62,000 nt of DNA from Phoronis australis. Lineage: Eukaryota > Phoronida > Phoronidae. The stretch is from NCBI GenBank assembly GCA_002633005.1, contig NMRA01000024.1, positions 101,744-163,743 of the forward strand. The letters run 5' to 3'. The first letter of the stretch is position 1. Every line of letters starts with the position of its first letter. This document shows positions 47,801 through 58,500 of this stretch, piece after piece. Made by a program: the position numbers and the translations under genes. The notes under the pieces are model-generated. The model made no database searches and was not told where the DNA came from. It saw only the letters and a program-made list of their open reading frames with translations.

Positions 47801-48319
47801 TTGCTGGACATGGTCAAGTGACTTACGGTGGATGATTTTTGACACAAAGCTTACTCTTAAAAACATTTGGCAATTTCAACCTTCTTTGTGTTCACATTTT
47901 CATTAAATGTTGTGTTTATAACTAATCCGACCAAACAATCATAGAAATAAAGAGTTAGCGTGCAAGTTCCACTTTAAGTAGTAATAAATTGTTGGTTCTT
48001 CTCAAGAATAGGTTTAGCCAATACATGCTAAGCTCAAACAGAGCTGAATACCTGTCAAAGTGCACATTAACTATTAACCACCACACATCAATATTACAAT
48101 CACACGATGGAATTTATCTGCAAGAATGATACGGCAGCTATATCTGCATGGAAATCAACCCTTTCAAGAAATCTTATTCGACATTTTATTGTTCACTTGT
48201 CACTTTGCCTATTATGTGTCTTACAGGAAAATGAGAAGGCAAAAAAGTCCAAGATGTCCAGTAACCGCAAACATCGAGTAAATATCAAGGAAGTTGGGAG
48301 CTCTGATGAAGACGACTAG
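32701..48319 (+). CDS. SPAG1: SPAG1, axonemal dynein assembly co-chaperone (complete CDS, 18 coding exons)
   Basis: A cytosolic TPR co-chaperone that helps HSP70/HSP90 fold and assemble dynein arms for motile cilia. The exons join without a break into 829 codons (human about 926). The N-terminus MTTQDVTSLLGAG...IPIDHLDYGYIEKCSDI is typical of SPAG1. Three TPR clusters follow, at about residues 205-315, 520-620 and 680-795, each with carboxylate-clamp-type Lys/Asn/Arg positions. A conserved motif (K-R-x-V-I-x-E-x) with an acidic Ser-rich tail occurs at the end of exon 11, in exon 12 and at the C-terminus. The stop comes right after the last motif, so the C-terminal RPAP3-type domain of vertebrate SPAG1 is absent from this model. 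The exon containing the ATG is preceded by an acceptor-like sequence, so a non-coding first exon is likely. Confidence 0.95.
33770..33844 (+). CDS. SPAG1: SPAG1 coding exon 2
   Basis: Phase 2 to phase 2. It encodes SGEEGVYPEMEKVCEDKIAS, matching RSGEEGYYPELTEFCE of human SPAG1. Acceptor AATTGCAG, donor GTATGC. Confidence 0.95.
34010..34245 (-). repeat. Dispersed repeat family A, inverted copy
   Basis: The complement of ACTAGTTACAGTTGAGT and CAGCACCATGTCATG from 3921-4255 is found here in the same relative order, inside the SPAG1 intron before coding exon 3. It is diverged and lacks clear ends. Confidence 0.6.
34398..34482 (+). CDS. SPAG1: SPAG1 coding exon 3
   Basis: Phase 2 to phase 0. It encodes RVLRKSQPILSTRDLEKDD and KLTEDLS, like SRALRKDKPA...IDGDIKSW. 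Acceptor TTTTGTAG, donor GTAAGA. Confidence 0.9.
35702..35827 (+). CDS. SPAG1: SPAG1 coding exon 4
   Basis: Forty-two codons in phase 0-0 include ESGLPPVRAAGSSVPVSK, matching the NLPPVRGS block. Acceptor AATCCAG, donor GTACAG. Confidence 0.92.
36491..36552 (+). CDS. SPAG1: SPAG1 coding exon 5
   Basis: It encodes a basic run KKNKRVKPRDYREWDK, matching KKKTPRDYAEWDKFD of human SPAG1. Phase 0 to phase 2. Acceptor TTGGCAG, donor GTATGT. Confidence 0.95.
37269..37381 (+). CDS. SPAG1: SPAG1 coding exon 6
   Basis: Phase 2 to phase 1. It encodes VDVEAELEKVDKTETAST and a linker to the first TPR cluster, matching FDVEKECLKID. Acceptor TTGTTTAG, donor GTATGG. Confidence 0.9.
37661..37819 (+). CDS. SPAG1: SPAG1 coding exon 7: TPR cluster 1, first repeat
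   Basis: It encodes LTEEERMMHAEREKDKGNEE and GDYKQALAYYNRSL, YNNRALA. Lys and Asn of the carboxylate clamp (KGNEEF, NN) are present. Phase 1 to phase 1, with donor GTAAGT inside a Tyr codon. Confidence 0.95.
38403..38480 (+). CDS. SPAG1: SPAG1 coding exon 8: TPR cluster 1, second repeat
   Basis: It encodes VKLKLWDKAIADCNTVLGME and NNIK. Phase 1 to phase 1. Acceptor ATCTCCAG, donor GTACTG. Confidence 0.95.
39853..39959 (+). CDS. SPAG1: SPAG1 coding exon 9: TPR cluster 1, third repeat
   Basis: It encodes LLRRALSYKGKFLYTESEAD and VLGLEPHNKRAK. The LLRRA clamp residues match the human ALLRRATTYK. Phase 1 to phase 0. Donor GTGAGT. Confidence 0.95.
40300..40432. mobile_element. Short hAT-like miniature element
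   Basis: The left end CAGTAGCAGATTTACGGGGTTCAGGGAGTT... and the right end TTGTAGATCCATCGCTTC resemble the termini of the 53074-54296 element, with a similar CCAAAAA/GTGTGAGTAAACCTC interior. It lies in a SPAG1 intron. Confidence 0.55.
41628..41763 (+). CDS. SPAG1: SPAG1 coding exon 10: linker with first acidic motif
   Basis: It encodes DLLDEVVKERMKTQQE and QGKRMVIEETDGSSSESEE, matching KGKRMVIQEIENSEDEEG. The Ser/Glu tail is typical of casein kinase 2 targets. Phase 0 to phase 1. Confidence 0.93.
42022..42552 (+). CDS. SPAG1: SPAG1 coding exon 11: long disordered linker and start of TPR cluster 2
   Basis: The largest exon (531 nt, phase 1 to phase 1). Its first two thirds are a low-complexity Lys/Pro/Ser linker. 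It contains PKGKVLIEEISTESS, a second acidic motif. It ends with VDKLKAAGTELFKTGQYGDA, the first helix pair of TPR cluster 2. The usual clamp Asn of GNELF is Thr here. Confidence 0.93.
43039..43204 (+). CDS. SPAG1: SPAG1 coding exon 12: TPR cluster 2
   Basis: It encodes LLHSNIAACKSKIGDCRGCI and LVPHAIKPLLRRADAYEHLE, closely matching ILYSNRAACYLKEGNCRGC...KPLLRRAMAYETLE. Phase 1 to phase 2. Donor GTAAGT. Confidence 0.96.
43540..43870 (+). repeat. Dispersed repeat family B, copy 2
   Basis: Ordered similarity to 7490-7790 (AACTTGTTGGACCAG, GGTAACCATTGCTG, AAACTTGTTT, TTAAGACGTCTGCCACATT). It lies in a SPAG1 intron. Ends are approximate. Confidence 0.5.
43995..44075 (+). CDS. SPAG1: SPAG1 coding exon 13: TPR cluster 2 end
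   Basis: It encodes YDKAYADYRHILNMDSSVE, matching YGKAYVDYKTVLQID. Phase 2 to phase 2. Acceptor TTTTCAG, donor GTACCA. Confidence 0.95.
44426..44648 (+). CDS. SPAG1: SPAG1 coding exon 14: Pro-rich linker and start of TPR cluster 3
   Basis: It encodes WRDLLPPIPNPSL (human WREKLSPIPAVPAS), a Pro/Gln linker, and FDEFKTQGNELVKK opening cluster 3. Phase 2 to phase 0. Donor GTTAGA. Confidence 0.95.
45182..45289 (+). CDS. SPAG1: SPAG1 coding exon 15: TPR cluster 3
   Basis: Thirty-six codons in phase 0-0 include SNFREAVAKYDECIRLCPDN and YTNRALCHLRLNK, matching YKDALSKYSECLKIN...YTNRALCYLKL. Confidence 0.96.
45871..45960 (+). CDS. SPAG1: SPAG1 coding exon 16: TPR cluster 3
   Basis: Thirty codons in phase 0-0 include ARDDCNRALKLDTNNVKALF and RRAQAYK, matching AKQDCDQALQLADGNVKAFYRRALAHK. 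Confidence 0.96.
47294..47407 (+). CDS. SPAG1: SPAG1 coding exon 17: TPR cluster 3 end
   Basis: Thirty-eight codons in phase 0-0 include LKKYQDSFADLRTLLKLEP and MELVLKYISQ, matching LKNYQKSLIDLNKVILLDP...MELEEVTRLL. Confidence 0.95.
47613..47975 (+). repeat. Dispersed repeat family A, copy 2
   Basis: It matches 3921-4255 block by block (GCACGCTCCTAATTA, GGGCTCACATAGGCCGCATC, CATCATGATACTTGCT, CCGACCAAACAATCAT). It lies in the last SPAG1 intron. Confidence 0.7.
48227..48319 (+). CDS. SPAG1: SPAG1 last coding exon: third acidic motif and stop
   Basis: It encodes KSKMSSNRKHRVNIKEVGSS and DEDD, then TAG. HRVNIKEV corresponds to RKIEIQEV of human SPAG1, after which the human protein continues for more than 100 residues. 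A GTAAAT inside the exon could be an alternative donor, but no matching downstream exon was recognised. Confidence 0.9.
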   Translation, partial: ENEKAKKSKMSSNRKHRVNIKEVGSSDEDD

Positions 48320-51300
48320 GAAATTTTGCTCTGATCTCTGTGCGTGATGATCAGGCTTCTTTCAATGTGACGTTCATCTGGCTTGAAAACTTTTCAAACT
48401 TGCTATTAGACTGAAGCAGATTTCATAGCCATCGTAAGCAAAAGAGGGGTTATGATGAGTCCTTTTCATTAGCAGTGGTAAATGTTTTTTAATTCAGTGC
48501 AACTCGGCGAACAGCTTTCAGCATTTGATATTTCACCGTGGACAAAACTTAGGTATAATACGCCCGCCCTGAATTGGAACTCTCCTCTTTCACAGAGGTA
48601 GAAAAAATCCATTGCATGGCAGACCAACTGTCCAAAAAGTCTGACACTCTTCAGTTGATTGTCATGGGAAGAACAATACATTGCGCATCCAGTACTGATA
48701 TTTGATCTTTTCACCCATTTTTGGTGCCAGCATTGCAGCTGAAATGCAGTGATACAGGTTTGCCTGCATTACACTGATAAATTACATAATAATTAGGATG
48801 TGGTTAGTACATTTGCTTGTGAAGAAGCAGGACAAGTGCGTGTCATTTGGGTTGAATTGTGGGTAAACACCTCAAAATGAGAGTGGTGCTGTACAATTTC
48901 AGGATGGGCCTATTGCAATCTCCAGTACTGTACTGTTCATTATACCTCTTCTGTGTACCACAGATAAAGGTATACTCTAAGGCTTAACTTTCAGGCAATT
49001 GTAATTTGTTATATACATGACAGACCAGCGTGGAAGCTGACAAGCAACTTGTTGTATAAATAGATTAAGCTATTATAACTCCTTTGATGCCATCATTCCC
49101 AGATGGTCAGCTGGTCAGGGGATGGGAACTAAAATGTGGTGGGACCCACTTATTTCTGTTACTGACTCCTGGACGATGGTCAATGCATCAACGAGATTAA
49201 TGTGTGTGTACACTGTATTTGTTTTTCTCAGCAAATAAGATTGTTTAAATTTAATTTTGTCTGGGAATTAAGTGGGCAGCTTGACCTATTTGCTTTACAA
49301 ATATCACGACAAATGTCAGTGAGTGGGAGTAGTACGCTTGAATGTGTTGATATTCTGAGATATGTGAATGCAGACTCCATGTTAATTTGGGAAAAGTCTG
49401 GGAGTGCACTGCTTATCCTCGTCTACCTTGTGTTTTGGGACCTACCAACCAGGGTGACTTAATCAACTGTTCTTGTTTTGAAAAACAATGTGGTTTATAT
49501 TATAGTATTTTGCATCATTATCAAAATTTTTCAAACTTTAGTCTTCAGACCGGGCTGTAAAAGTCCTTTATTCTCTTTCCAAACTCCAGCTACCTGGTCT
49601 CGTGAGGGGCATTAGCGCATGGTCTGTATGTCTGTTGGTCCATCACACAACGCTGTTGGCATGTCTCCATAAGGCAACAGGTTTTGTTCATATTTTGCAC
49701 ATATATGAATGTGAGGCAACTCCAGACCACAGCTTTTATCATTTTCAAGGTTATGGCAAGAAAGCCCAGTTTTAGCTTGTAAAAATGCTGTTGGTGTGAA
49801 ATCTAAGGAAAAGACTTTCAGATTTTGTGCATACGAAGTATTGAGATGTGTGAGGCGAGTCCAGGTGCCAGTTGATTTTGGTGACCTTGACACCATTTAC
49901 AAGGTCATAACAAGGAAATCAAGTTTTGGCATTTTGAAAATGTTGTTGGCGCAATCACGATATCTCAAAGAGGGAGCCTGAGATTACCTACTGTCCAGTT
50001 GTAAGTGAGGCCAAAAGGTTCAAAGAAACTAATATGTTTAGAAAGGCATTCTATAAGTCAGCTGCTACAGGTTTTTACTGGACACTGCAACCTCGCTCAG
50101 CACCATAACATCACAGGTCAAATGGCATTTTTATTTTGTCCCAGTTGTGGCTTGGAGGCCCAGACTCTTCAACATCTGGTAGAGATTTGCCCTGCCTACA
50201 TGAGACACCGTAATCTACTACTTGATGGAAACATAACCTGCCTGGTTAACATAGTTAGTTCATTGATGTTTAATAGTATTTCTATCCGTTTCTGAAACAA
50301 ACAGGCAGATTAAAAGATTTTATCCATGAGGAATCCGATGATGCCTGTCCCCTTGAGTTATTAGTGTAATGGGCCCCGCCTTGTGGCCTAAACACGATGT
50401 ACCTCAAAAGGCATCAGGCCAGCTGCACTCTTTTTTAGTAGGGCAACTCCCGACTGTGACACCATCCGATCTTGACCTCATTTTCAATTTCACAGCAAAA
50501 CATTTTTGAGCCCAATTGGAAATTTTGTTAGGGAATATATCATGAAGGAAGCTTCACATTTTGTTCATATTTTGCATGAACGTGTTGGACCACTCCGGGG
50601 CACCACGGCAGGCGAGTTGGGTGAGCTTGACCTTGGTTTAAGGTTATTATTGAGATATTGAAGGTACACCACATCATGGCTGTATGAAAGTTTATTTTTA
50701 AAGCAACACTTTCTCGTTCGAACGGAAAACTTCAGAAATTGTAATTGAGTGATCATTTTTAGATTTGATGGAAATGAAGTGTATTAAAGATAATTCATCA
50801 GGCTTATCTTCGCACAAAAATCATTACTTCCATCGAATTATAGCCTTCTCCTGCAGCGGCAGGGGATAATTAGGTCATCCTTTCTTATCAAATGAGCTTC
50901 TTGAAATAAATTAAGATTGCCCATAAGTTGACTTCTTCCATGCTTGTGGCCATTATTTACAGACAGCACAGGCACTGCTGAATATAGGTCATGTAAGTCA
51001 ATTGGGTAAATTTGACTTCTTTAAAGTTCCTTATAGTCGCGACCATTTTCTACCCCTCTCAATTAATTAACCGGTGAATGTCGCCAATTTCTCATAATAC
51101 CTGAGCGGTTCTATCAATTAAGGCGTCGACCCCTGACACGGTGTTGAAACTGTAGAGAATCGCTTGCGTCTCCGTCCTGCTTCAATCCCGTAAGCATGGG
51201 CTGACACATGGATATGGCGGTATTGCAAACTCTCTCTGGGTTCATAGAAAGTAACTGGTTATGTAGGACCCTAGAAAAATGGCCAAATTTGAGTAACTTC

Positions 51301-52337
51301 GGAACATCCTAGTTCAGAAATAAAACTTTCAGGTACTGTGCTTAACGCACTGTTCTCTAAACTGCTGTCACCAATAGTTGTTGTCCCAATTTTGCATGAG
51401 GGTTGTCGGAAACGCGAGTTTTATGATGTTTATAAAACAGATAGGTAAAAAGTCAAAAGTTTAATTTTATAGCCTTTGTACTCTGCAGAAACTATATACT
51501 TTCATTGATTTGAAGTCTATAGTTTTGTAGATATTCGACTACCCGCACTAGTCCTAAACTATTTCAGAAACGTGACCAATGTTGCAGTTATATTCTATAA
51601 GAAAATATGAATTGCTACTACTTTTTAGGATAATTCAAAATAAATTAGTTCTAATCTAAGGCGGAAGCGCTCATAACGACTTGGCTAAAACTTGTTTCAG
51701 TAATTGTCACAGTGAAGTTTATCGCCAAATTTCTGTCTTAAGCTAACCACGTCCATCATTTTTTCTTTCAGTAGGGTTGTTTAATATGATCGTAACAAAA
51801 ACTGATTGATTATGTTTATGTTTTGCTTATGATGTCCTTCACAAAGACGGACGAGGTCGCTTTTTATTGGCGTAGCTAGTTCAATGAATTATCAAATGGT
51901 GTTTTAGATTACTCCGGCGTAGAGATACTTGCAGTAAAAAAATCTACTGAGAAAACTTCTTGGCAAGTTAATTAAATTGTTAATTAATTGTCTCTGAGTA
52001 ACTATTGCAATATCATACAAAACGATTGCTATGGTAAAAAGGAGCGGCAGGTGATTTTAGCCATGTCTACCATTATTTGTTTTGACTCAAAAGGAAAATG
52101 ACGGAAGTGCCTGTTGTCTCGTTCTGCACATACTGACGAAATATTGTAAAGAATCAGTGCGAATCATCAAGGTGATCTGTGCCACGTTTGCAATGCCGTA
52201 TCATTTAGCACGTACACCATGTCTGGTGATCGTGAGATATAGGCATACTTCGGACTCTAAGTGAATCGGTAAACAAGATTTTTTTAGCTCGTTGTTAATC
52301 GTAAGCAAACGCGTTATATTTGCACAACACGCGCGGT
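48320..52337. other. SPAG1-FABP intergenic region
   Basis: About 4 kb with no gene recognised. It holds the SPAG1 3' side and a retrotransposon relic at 49990-50300. No canonical AATAAA was spotted close to the SPAG1 stop. Confidence 0.5.
49990..50300 (+). mobile_element. Non-LTR retrotransposon C-terminal relic
   Basis: A frame reads LLQVFTGHCNLAQHHNITGQ and then CPSCGLEAQTLQHLVEICP, AYMRHRN. This TGHCxLxxH...CxxCG...ETxxHLxxxCP pattern is usual at the end of many LINE polyproteins. It is isolated and truncated on both sides. Confidence 0.55.
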
Positions 52338-52345
52338 TATAAAAA
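52338..52345 (+). promoter_or_regulatory. TATA box of the FABP gene
   Basis: TATAAAAA lies 98 bp before the FABP start codon in a GC-richer context (ACGCGCGGT before it). This would place transcription start near 52370 with a leader of about 65 nt. Confidence 0.6.
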
Positions 52346-52435
52346 CTCCTAGACTACATATAATCTGCGCCAATTTATCAAGAGCTACTCACCCATATAT
52401 CTGTTGCGAGCAGACCTGAACTTTACTCTCTAGCA

Positions 52436-52505
52436 ATGGACGACATTGTAGGAACCTGGGCATTCGTGTCGTCGGAAAATGACGAAGCCTACGCTGAGGC
52501 AGAAG
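52436..52505 (+). CDS. FABP exon 1
   Basis: Twenty-three codons plus one base from the ATG at 52436, with GTACGT donor (phase 1). It contains the GTW signature of the first strand. A TATA box is positioned upstream. Confidence 0.92.
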
Positions 52506-55500
52506 GTACGTTTAATTTTCAAGCGCGCTCATTAACCTTTGAAACCATGAAGGGGAAGGGAGCCCATTCCCGGTTGCCAGATTTATTTGGGTCTTTTTTC
52601 CTCTTACACGGAATCAGTTCGTTTCAATCCCAGTCCAGATAAGTTTCCATTCCTGAAAGGCGGCCTTTTTCACCCGCATTTCCCGGATCACGGCCACAAC
52701 TAAGTGAGCCCGATTCTGTAAAAGTCCCCCTCTATAATCCTAGCAGGCGCTGGCAGTTGGCCAAAGGATTCGCTCGAAATGGTCAATAAATACTTCTTAT
52801 TGTTATTTCCTTGTTTGGAGGTACAATTAATAGCCTACTTAAGCTCAGCTCTAGACTAAGAAGGGATGTCTCGAGTATCCGTCAATTTAATTTAGTTGTT
52901 CGGACTAGGAAAACTTGACCAAATTTCAGAAACAGCTAGGTACAGTCACACATTAGTAAAGTTCTTCAGTTACTCTTTTTTGTCCACATTTCTAAAGGAA
53001 GGTGGAGCATTTTTACACCAGATACCCAGGATACATGTCACCACATCAAAGTAGGCGGCACCCTGTAGTCATGTAGTGGCGGATCTACGGGGGGGTTCAG
53101 GGGGTTTAAAACCCCCCTCGGGCCAGGACCCAAAAATTAAAAAAAAAACAAAAGCGTCTCCAGCAAAACAAAAACGGCACCGCCAGCGTGTGTAAACCTC
53201 AAGTAAACCAACTTGGAAAAAATTGAGGGGGGGCTTCACTCTGAAAATATAGTTTTTTGCATTGTGAATTGCTGAGTCTTTGTGGCTCATCGGCAAAACG
53301 CGCGGGGATTTATTGTGCGCGCGCTTCCGTCGACACTTCTGGAAGTAGTCAAGCATTTTAGATGGATTCACCGCTGAAAGAGCAGTTCTATAGCTGATTT
53401 AGGTAACTAGCTTCTTTACTCTAAGATATATTTTGATTTGATTAGGGGAAATACTGCGGTGCCGCAACCTTGATATTCAGGCGAATTGACGTGCAACGTT
53501 TTTACCTCATCCGTCATGCCGTGTCATTCTATTACACTCATCACGTTTGTAACTGGTGTATAGTAAAGTTGTCTTGCGCAATATCATACAGTGTACATGT
53601 ACATGTAATATTGTGTACATGTACATGTAATATTTTTGAAAAAAAATCTTTTTCCGAAGAATTGCTGTTGTGGCGGGCGCCGTGGTCTGGTCGCGAGTCA
53701 GTTTGAATGAGTTTAGGGCACCATCGTTCGCCAGTTTTTCTCGCAACGAGACAGAACACATGTTTATTTCCGGACTAACAGTACAGGTCTTCGTTCTTAA
53801 ACAACTTGAGGCTGCTGTTACGCGATCATCTGATATTCAAGTTTTTACGCCCCGTCGGTGCTCCTTAATTATGCTCTTGAATATTTGGAAATTGTCTAAA
53901 CCCCTGTATACACACCACACTTTTTCGTATACGACTTTTCGTATGCTAAAAAAGGTGTGTGTAAGCAGATGTTCCAACAAAAATTTTTGCTGGTGGCGTG
54001 ACTCATACCCAGATGTGCACAATATGGTTTCACGAAACTTATGTGCCAAGTTCGTGTGACGAAATCGAGAACGGTTTTTAATTATCTTAAGAAAAACTCC
54101 AGAGACATGTTAAGTGACAGAAACTTACCAGGATGCATGGAAATTTCACTATTTGGCTACAAAAACAAAAAGAAATATCTTACACGGGAGGGGAAACCCC
54201 CCTCCCGACCTCCCCGCGCTCGGCGCTACGCGCCTAGGATTCGACCTTGGCGGGAATCCTAAACCCCCCCTTGCTGAAAACGTAGATCCGCCACTGTCAC
54301 ATGTGCTGATAGATAAGATGTTTAGTGTGATCTTAGTCTGATCATAAACAGTGGTAAACAACTCGGCCTTAATTTACAAAAGCTTTAAACATAGTATTTC
54401 GAGAAAATGTCATTCATCGCGAGTTTTTCAGCAAGAAAATTAGCCCAGTGGGATCCTCGATCTTTAAAATTCGGTTATTGCAACAGTGGCATCCGCAACA
54501 TACAGTAGCTTCGATAGACAGTGGAAACTTGCGTGTGGGTTTCCAGACGGCATTTGGGGTAACGGTCTGTAAAATCTCGTCATAGCATGCAGTAGCCCCC
54601 TTTTTACTTGAAGAGGCCTTTAACGCGATAAACATAAATGCAATAAAGTAATTCTCTGCCACTGAAACAAACTTCAACATGCTCGCTAGGCATTTTTAGG
54701 GCTTGATCGTAAGTATTTTTAATGTCTGTTGATATCAAAGTATTTTCTTTTAGTTTCAAATTTCAAAAAAAAAAACATCTGTCAAGTGCTCGCCATTACG
54801 TCGATTTTTTCCCTCGAGGCAAAGCACGTCTCCTTATTTGGTATGGCACAGCATAGACGTAGCACATTTTCTTATGGAAAATGTGACCTTTGACCTCAAG
54901 CGCCTTCAAAGAAATGACTGTGAGCGCATGCGCATATTTAGCATAAGTGGGAGTTGTAATCACAGTTTTTTCTTCCCGCCGAATTGCTATGTACGGCAGA
55001 CTTCGCGAGATGGCACTTTCGTCAGGAATTGTTTAAAAGATATTATTGACGAGCTTTCGGTTCCATGCCTCAGTCACATCTCGCTAGTTCCCTGCGTGCC
55101 GCTGGGTGGTCGGTGGCCAGCACGCAGGTATCACTTAATTTTCCAGGGGAAATTTTTTACACCAGCGTTTTTGATTGGCAGGTCGAATTCTCAACAGGCA
55201 GCGCTTTACGGAAACAAACTGGCATGACTGAAGTGTAAATGTGTTCTGTTGCGCAGACAAGTGCTTAAAATTTATGTTCAGGAAATGTGAATCCTAGAAA
55301 TTGTGGTTGCGTCTTTTCGAACTGTCGATGACTTTTGTTTACGATACTGTCCTGTATTCATACACTACGAATAACACACCGTTAAATCGGCCAGATATGT
55401 GTTTATTGTACATGTATGTGCTTCAAGCACGCGGCTATTAAACATCACTGCAGAAAAGAAATAGTTGTTGCGACGCAACTTGCATGACAAGATTAAAAAT

Positions 55501-58500
55501 TGTTAGTCACAGTCCGCCATTTTTTCACGGTGTTGAAAAGCTAACCAATGACTGCTGAGGTTACATCAACCAATGCTAAAGCGCGTGCCACTGCGTGATA
55601 GCTGCGTGCTGTATAGGCACGTAGGGAACCAGCGAGCAGTCACATGTTCCATTTGAAAAAGTGGACTCAACTCTTTAGACGCTGCAGCTTCAAATACTCT
55701 GCACGGGTGAGGCTCTTCAGGCCTAGACCGCCTCATGTGCGGTGAAATTTGGCAGTCAACGTTCAAGATTTATCAACACGAATACTAATAATTTCTTTTC
55801 ACGTGCAGTCCAACTTTTTACCCGGGCCCGGCAACCACCTCATATGGCACAGATTGGTCTCACGTTTGTTGAATAGGTAGATAACAGCTGCTTTAGCGAA
55901 CTTAAAAACTGGGTTATCAAAAACTGACGAGCCTGACGAAACAATCGTATCATCTATTTGCCTACGTGCAAAGGTCCAAGCACATGTACATGCCCTTGTT
56001 TTAGATAATGAACGCTATGACATACATGCACCTAAGTTAACATTTTTGAAGTCCGACCCGCCAGTGTGTGTTAGACAGTGTTGGCCCCTCAGTCACATAT
56101 CGTTACAAATTTTCGAAAATTACGCCCATGGACGTATTTTTGGTAACTGTTTGCATGACGAATTCAATGTTCTAAAATGCGTTTTTAGGCTAGAAGTAAT
56201 ATTTTCCCACGAACTGACGGGCTGGAATTAATTGCGTGATTGTACGTACATGTATGTAGCTGTTGACTGTTGATGGAAAAATTCAAGATTCACAGCCTCA
56301 GAAGATTTACCAATAATTCGGAACCAGGGGACTGACTTAGTCAGAAATTTGGTCTTGAACCCACACATCATTATTACTATTAGATAATGGTTCAGCCAGA
56401 GGCAGGCCTACAGGGGGGTTCAGGGGGTTCAACCCCTCACCCAGGACAGGATCAAAAATAAAAATTGAAAAAAACGTCGCCTTAAAAACGAAATCAGCTA
56501 TTAACAAACACAAAAAAAATCTTACACGGGAGGGGGAAACCGCCTCCCGACCTTCCCTCCACTGGGCGCCACGCGCCTCCGATCTGCTGGAATCCTAACC
56601 CCCCTTACTGAAAACGTAGACTGATCTGCCACTATTAGTCATGTATTTACTACTGAGCACATCACAGCTTAGAAATAAAGTGTACAGACTATCTCTTAGT
56701 AATTAACAGTTATGGGTCTTTGAAAGTTTTCCGAAGTGGGATTTAATTTCAGAAACAATTTTTTAGAACTTAAGACCAATTTACTGGAGGCTTGTTTCTT
56801 AAAAGTCACTCTTCAGTCATGAAACAGGCCTCAGCCATTTCATTGATGGACCGTCAGATGTCTCTGCACACAATGACTTTAATTCCCGGCGCTCAGCGGA
56901 GCGTGAGGTGACACTGAACAGTTAGGCTGCAGCCGGGGCCAGTTTGCACAAGAATAAATCCAGGCATGTAGACTCAGTAAATCTAGTCTGTTAGTATTTG
57001 TGAACATGTTGGGAATGAGAAAAAGCAACTTGCTCGGCTCGTATTCTAGATCTGTGCGCACTGGAGTATCCAAGCCTTTCTTAGAAATAAGAATGCTATA
57101 CGTGCAAATGTACAAGTTACGGCGATGTGTATGAAATCATGCTTCAATATTTTAGGGACCCCCATAGAAGTAATGAAAAAAATTAGTCAAGTGGGAACAA
57201 CTACAGTCTACGAAGCCTTAGGAGATGGCCGCTACAAGTGTGTCTTCACGAGCGAAGCCACGGGAGCCATTGAAACCGTCTTCGAGATAGGCAAACCCGT
57301 AACGAGCAAGGTCAAATTCGGTGAAGAAGAATTCGAGGTATTAGCCATTTCACATGCTGGCAATATAGCCGTCGGTTCAGAGGCCAATAACTTGCCCTAA
57401 TTTTGATAGTGAGTGGCGGATTTTAATCCTGAACCGCCTTAAAGAAGAATGCCACCAAAAAGGAACGCATTTTGTATCAATTTAGATCGACTAGTTCCAC
57501 TCGATGACAGCAAGTTGACTTCTTTTACCTGACACCAGACGGAAGACGGAAGTGTTGAAATTAACCAATGACGTCGCATTTTCAAACGTAGTCTGCTCAG
57601 CAGTTCACAAGACGCTTACTGGTGTCAGCTTTGCCTGAATTTATCGTTTAACACCAATAAATCATCGAAATTCGATGTAAAACCTACTTTGAGTTTTTCA
57701 ACTAAGGGGTGGTTTTATTTCGCTGTTATGGATTTATAGAAATTTTGAACGTACCGTAGGCTACAAAAACGTTCGGTAGGCCATCTTATACTCCGGGAGC
57801 CAGGGGTTTGAACCTGGTTTTGTCTGATAAAGTTTTTTCTTTTGCTGTTTTATGTAGCTTAGGGTTAAGTAACCATGATTTAGGGGGGGGGGGTGACCGT
57901 TCGCAACCCTTGAGCATTTTTTAAATATGTAAATTAAGGTCGCCATTATGCAAAATTCTATTTTTGCTTATAATTTCCTTACCAAGCACTGCAGTCAGAT
58001 AATTTTGATGTTTTTACCGATATTTCCATGGTCAAGGAATTTAATAGTGCAAGTTTTATTGGTGAATACAGTATCAATTTGCATAATTTACACAAATTAA
58101 GGCCACCATTATTCAAAGAATTCTTCTTGTGCTCATAGCTACTGTACCAGGCACCACAGATGAACCATCATGATATTTGCACCTATATTCTTTTGCTCAA
58201 TTAGTTTTATGAAATCGCTTTGCATGTTATTGCATGATTAATTTGCGTAATTAATGCATGTATGTATATCTAAATGAAGATCCCCCAAGCATTTGATAAT
58301 AGCGTATAAAATCGAGTTACAGCTTTTTGTCAGCAAACACTGAATAAGCATGCGCTCACACGGCAAATTTTATTTCATCTGAAGCCGGGTAACGCAGTTT
58401 GATTTATTCATGGTTAATTTCTCAAAACATTTGCACTCTCGAACACTCCTAAGCCCAAATTGTATCAACTGAGACACCATGACCCTTTGATTCAATTTTA

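Noticed and set aside
54838-55227. 129-codon plus-strand frame in FABP intron 1
   Set aside because: No recognised domain, no splice context, and composition like the surrounding intron.
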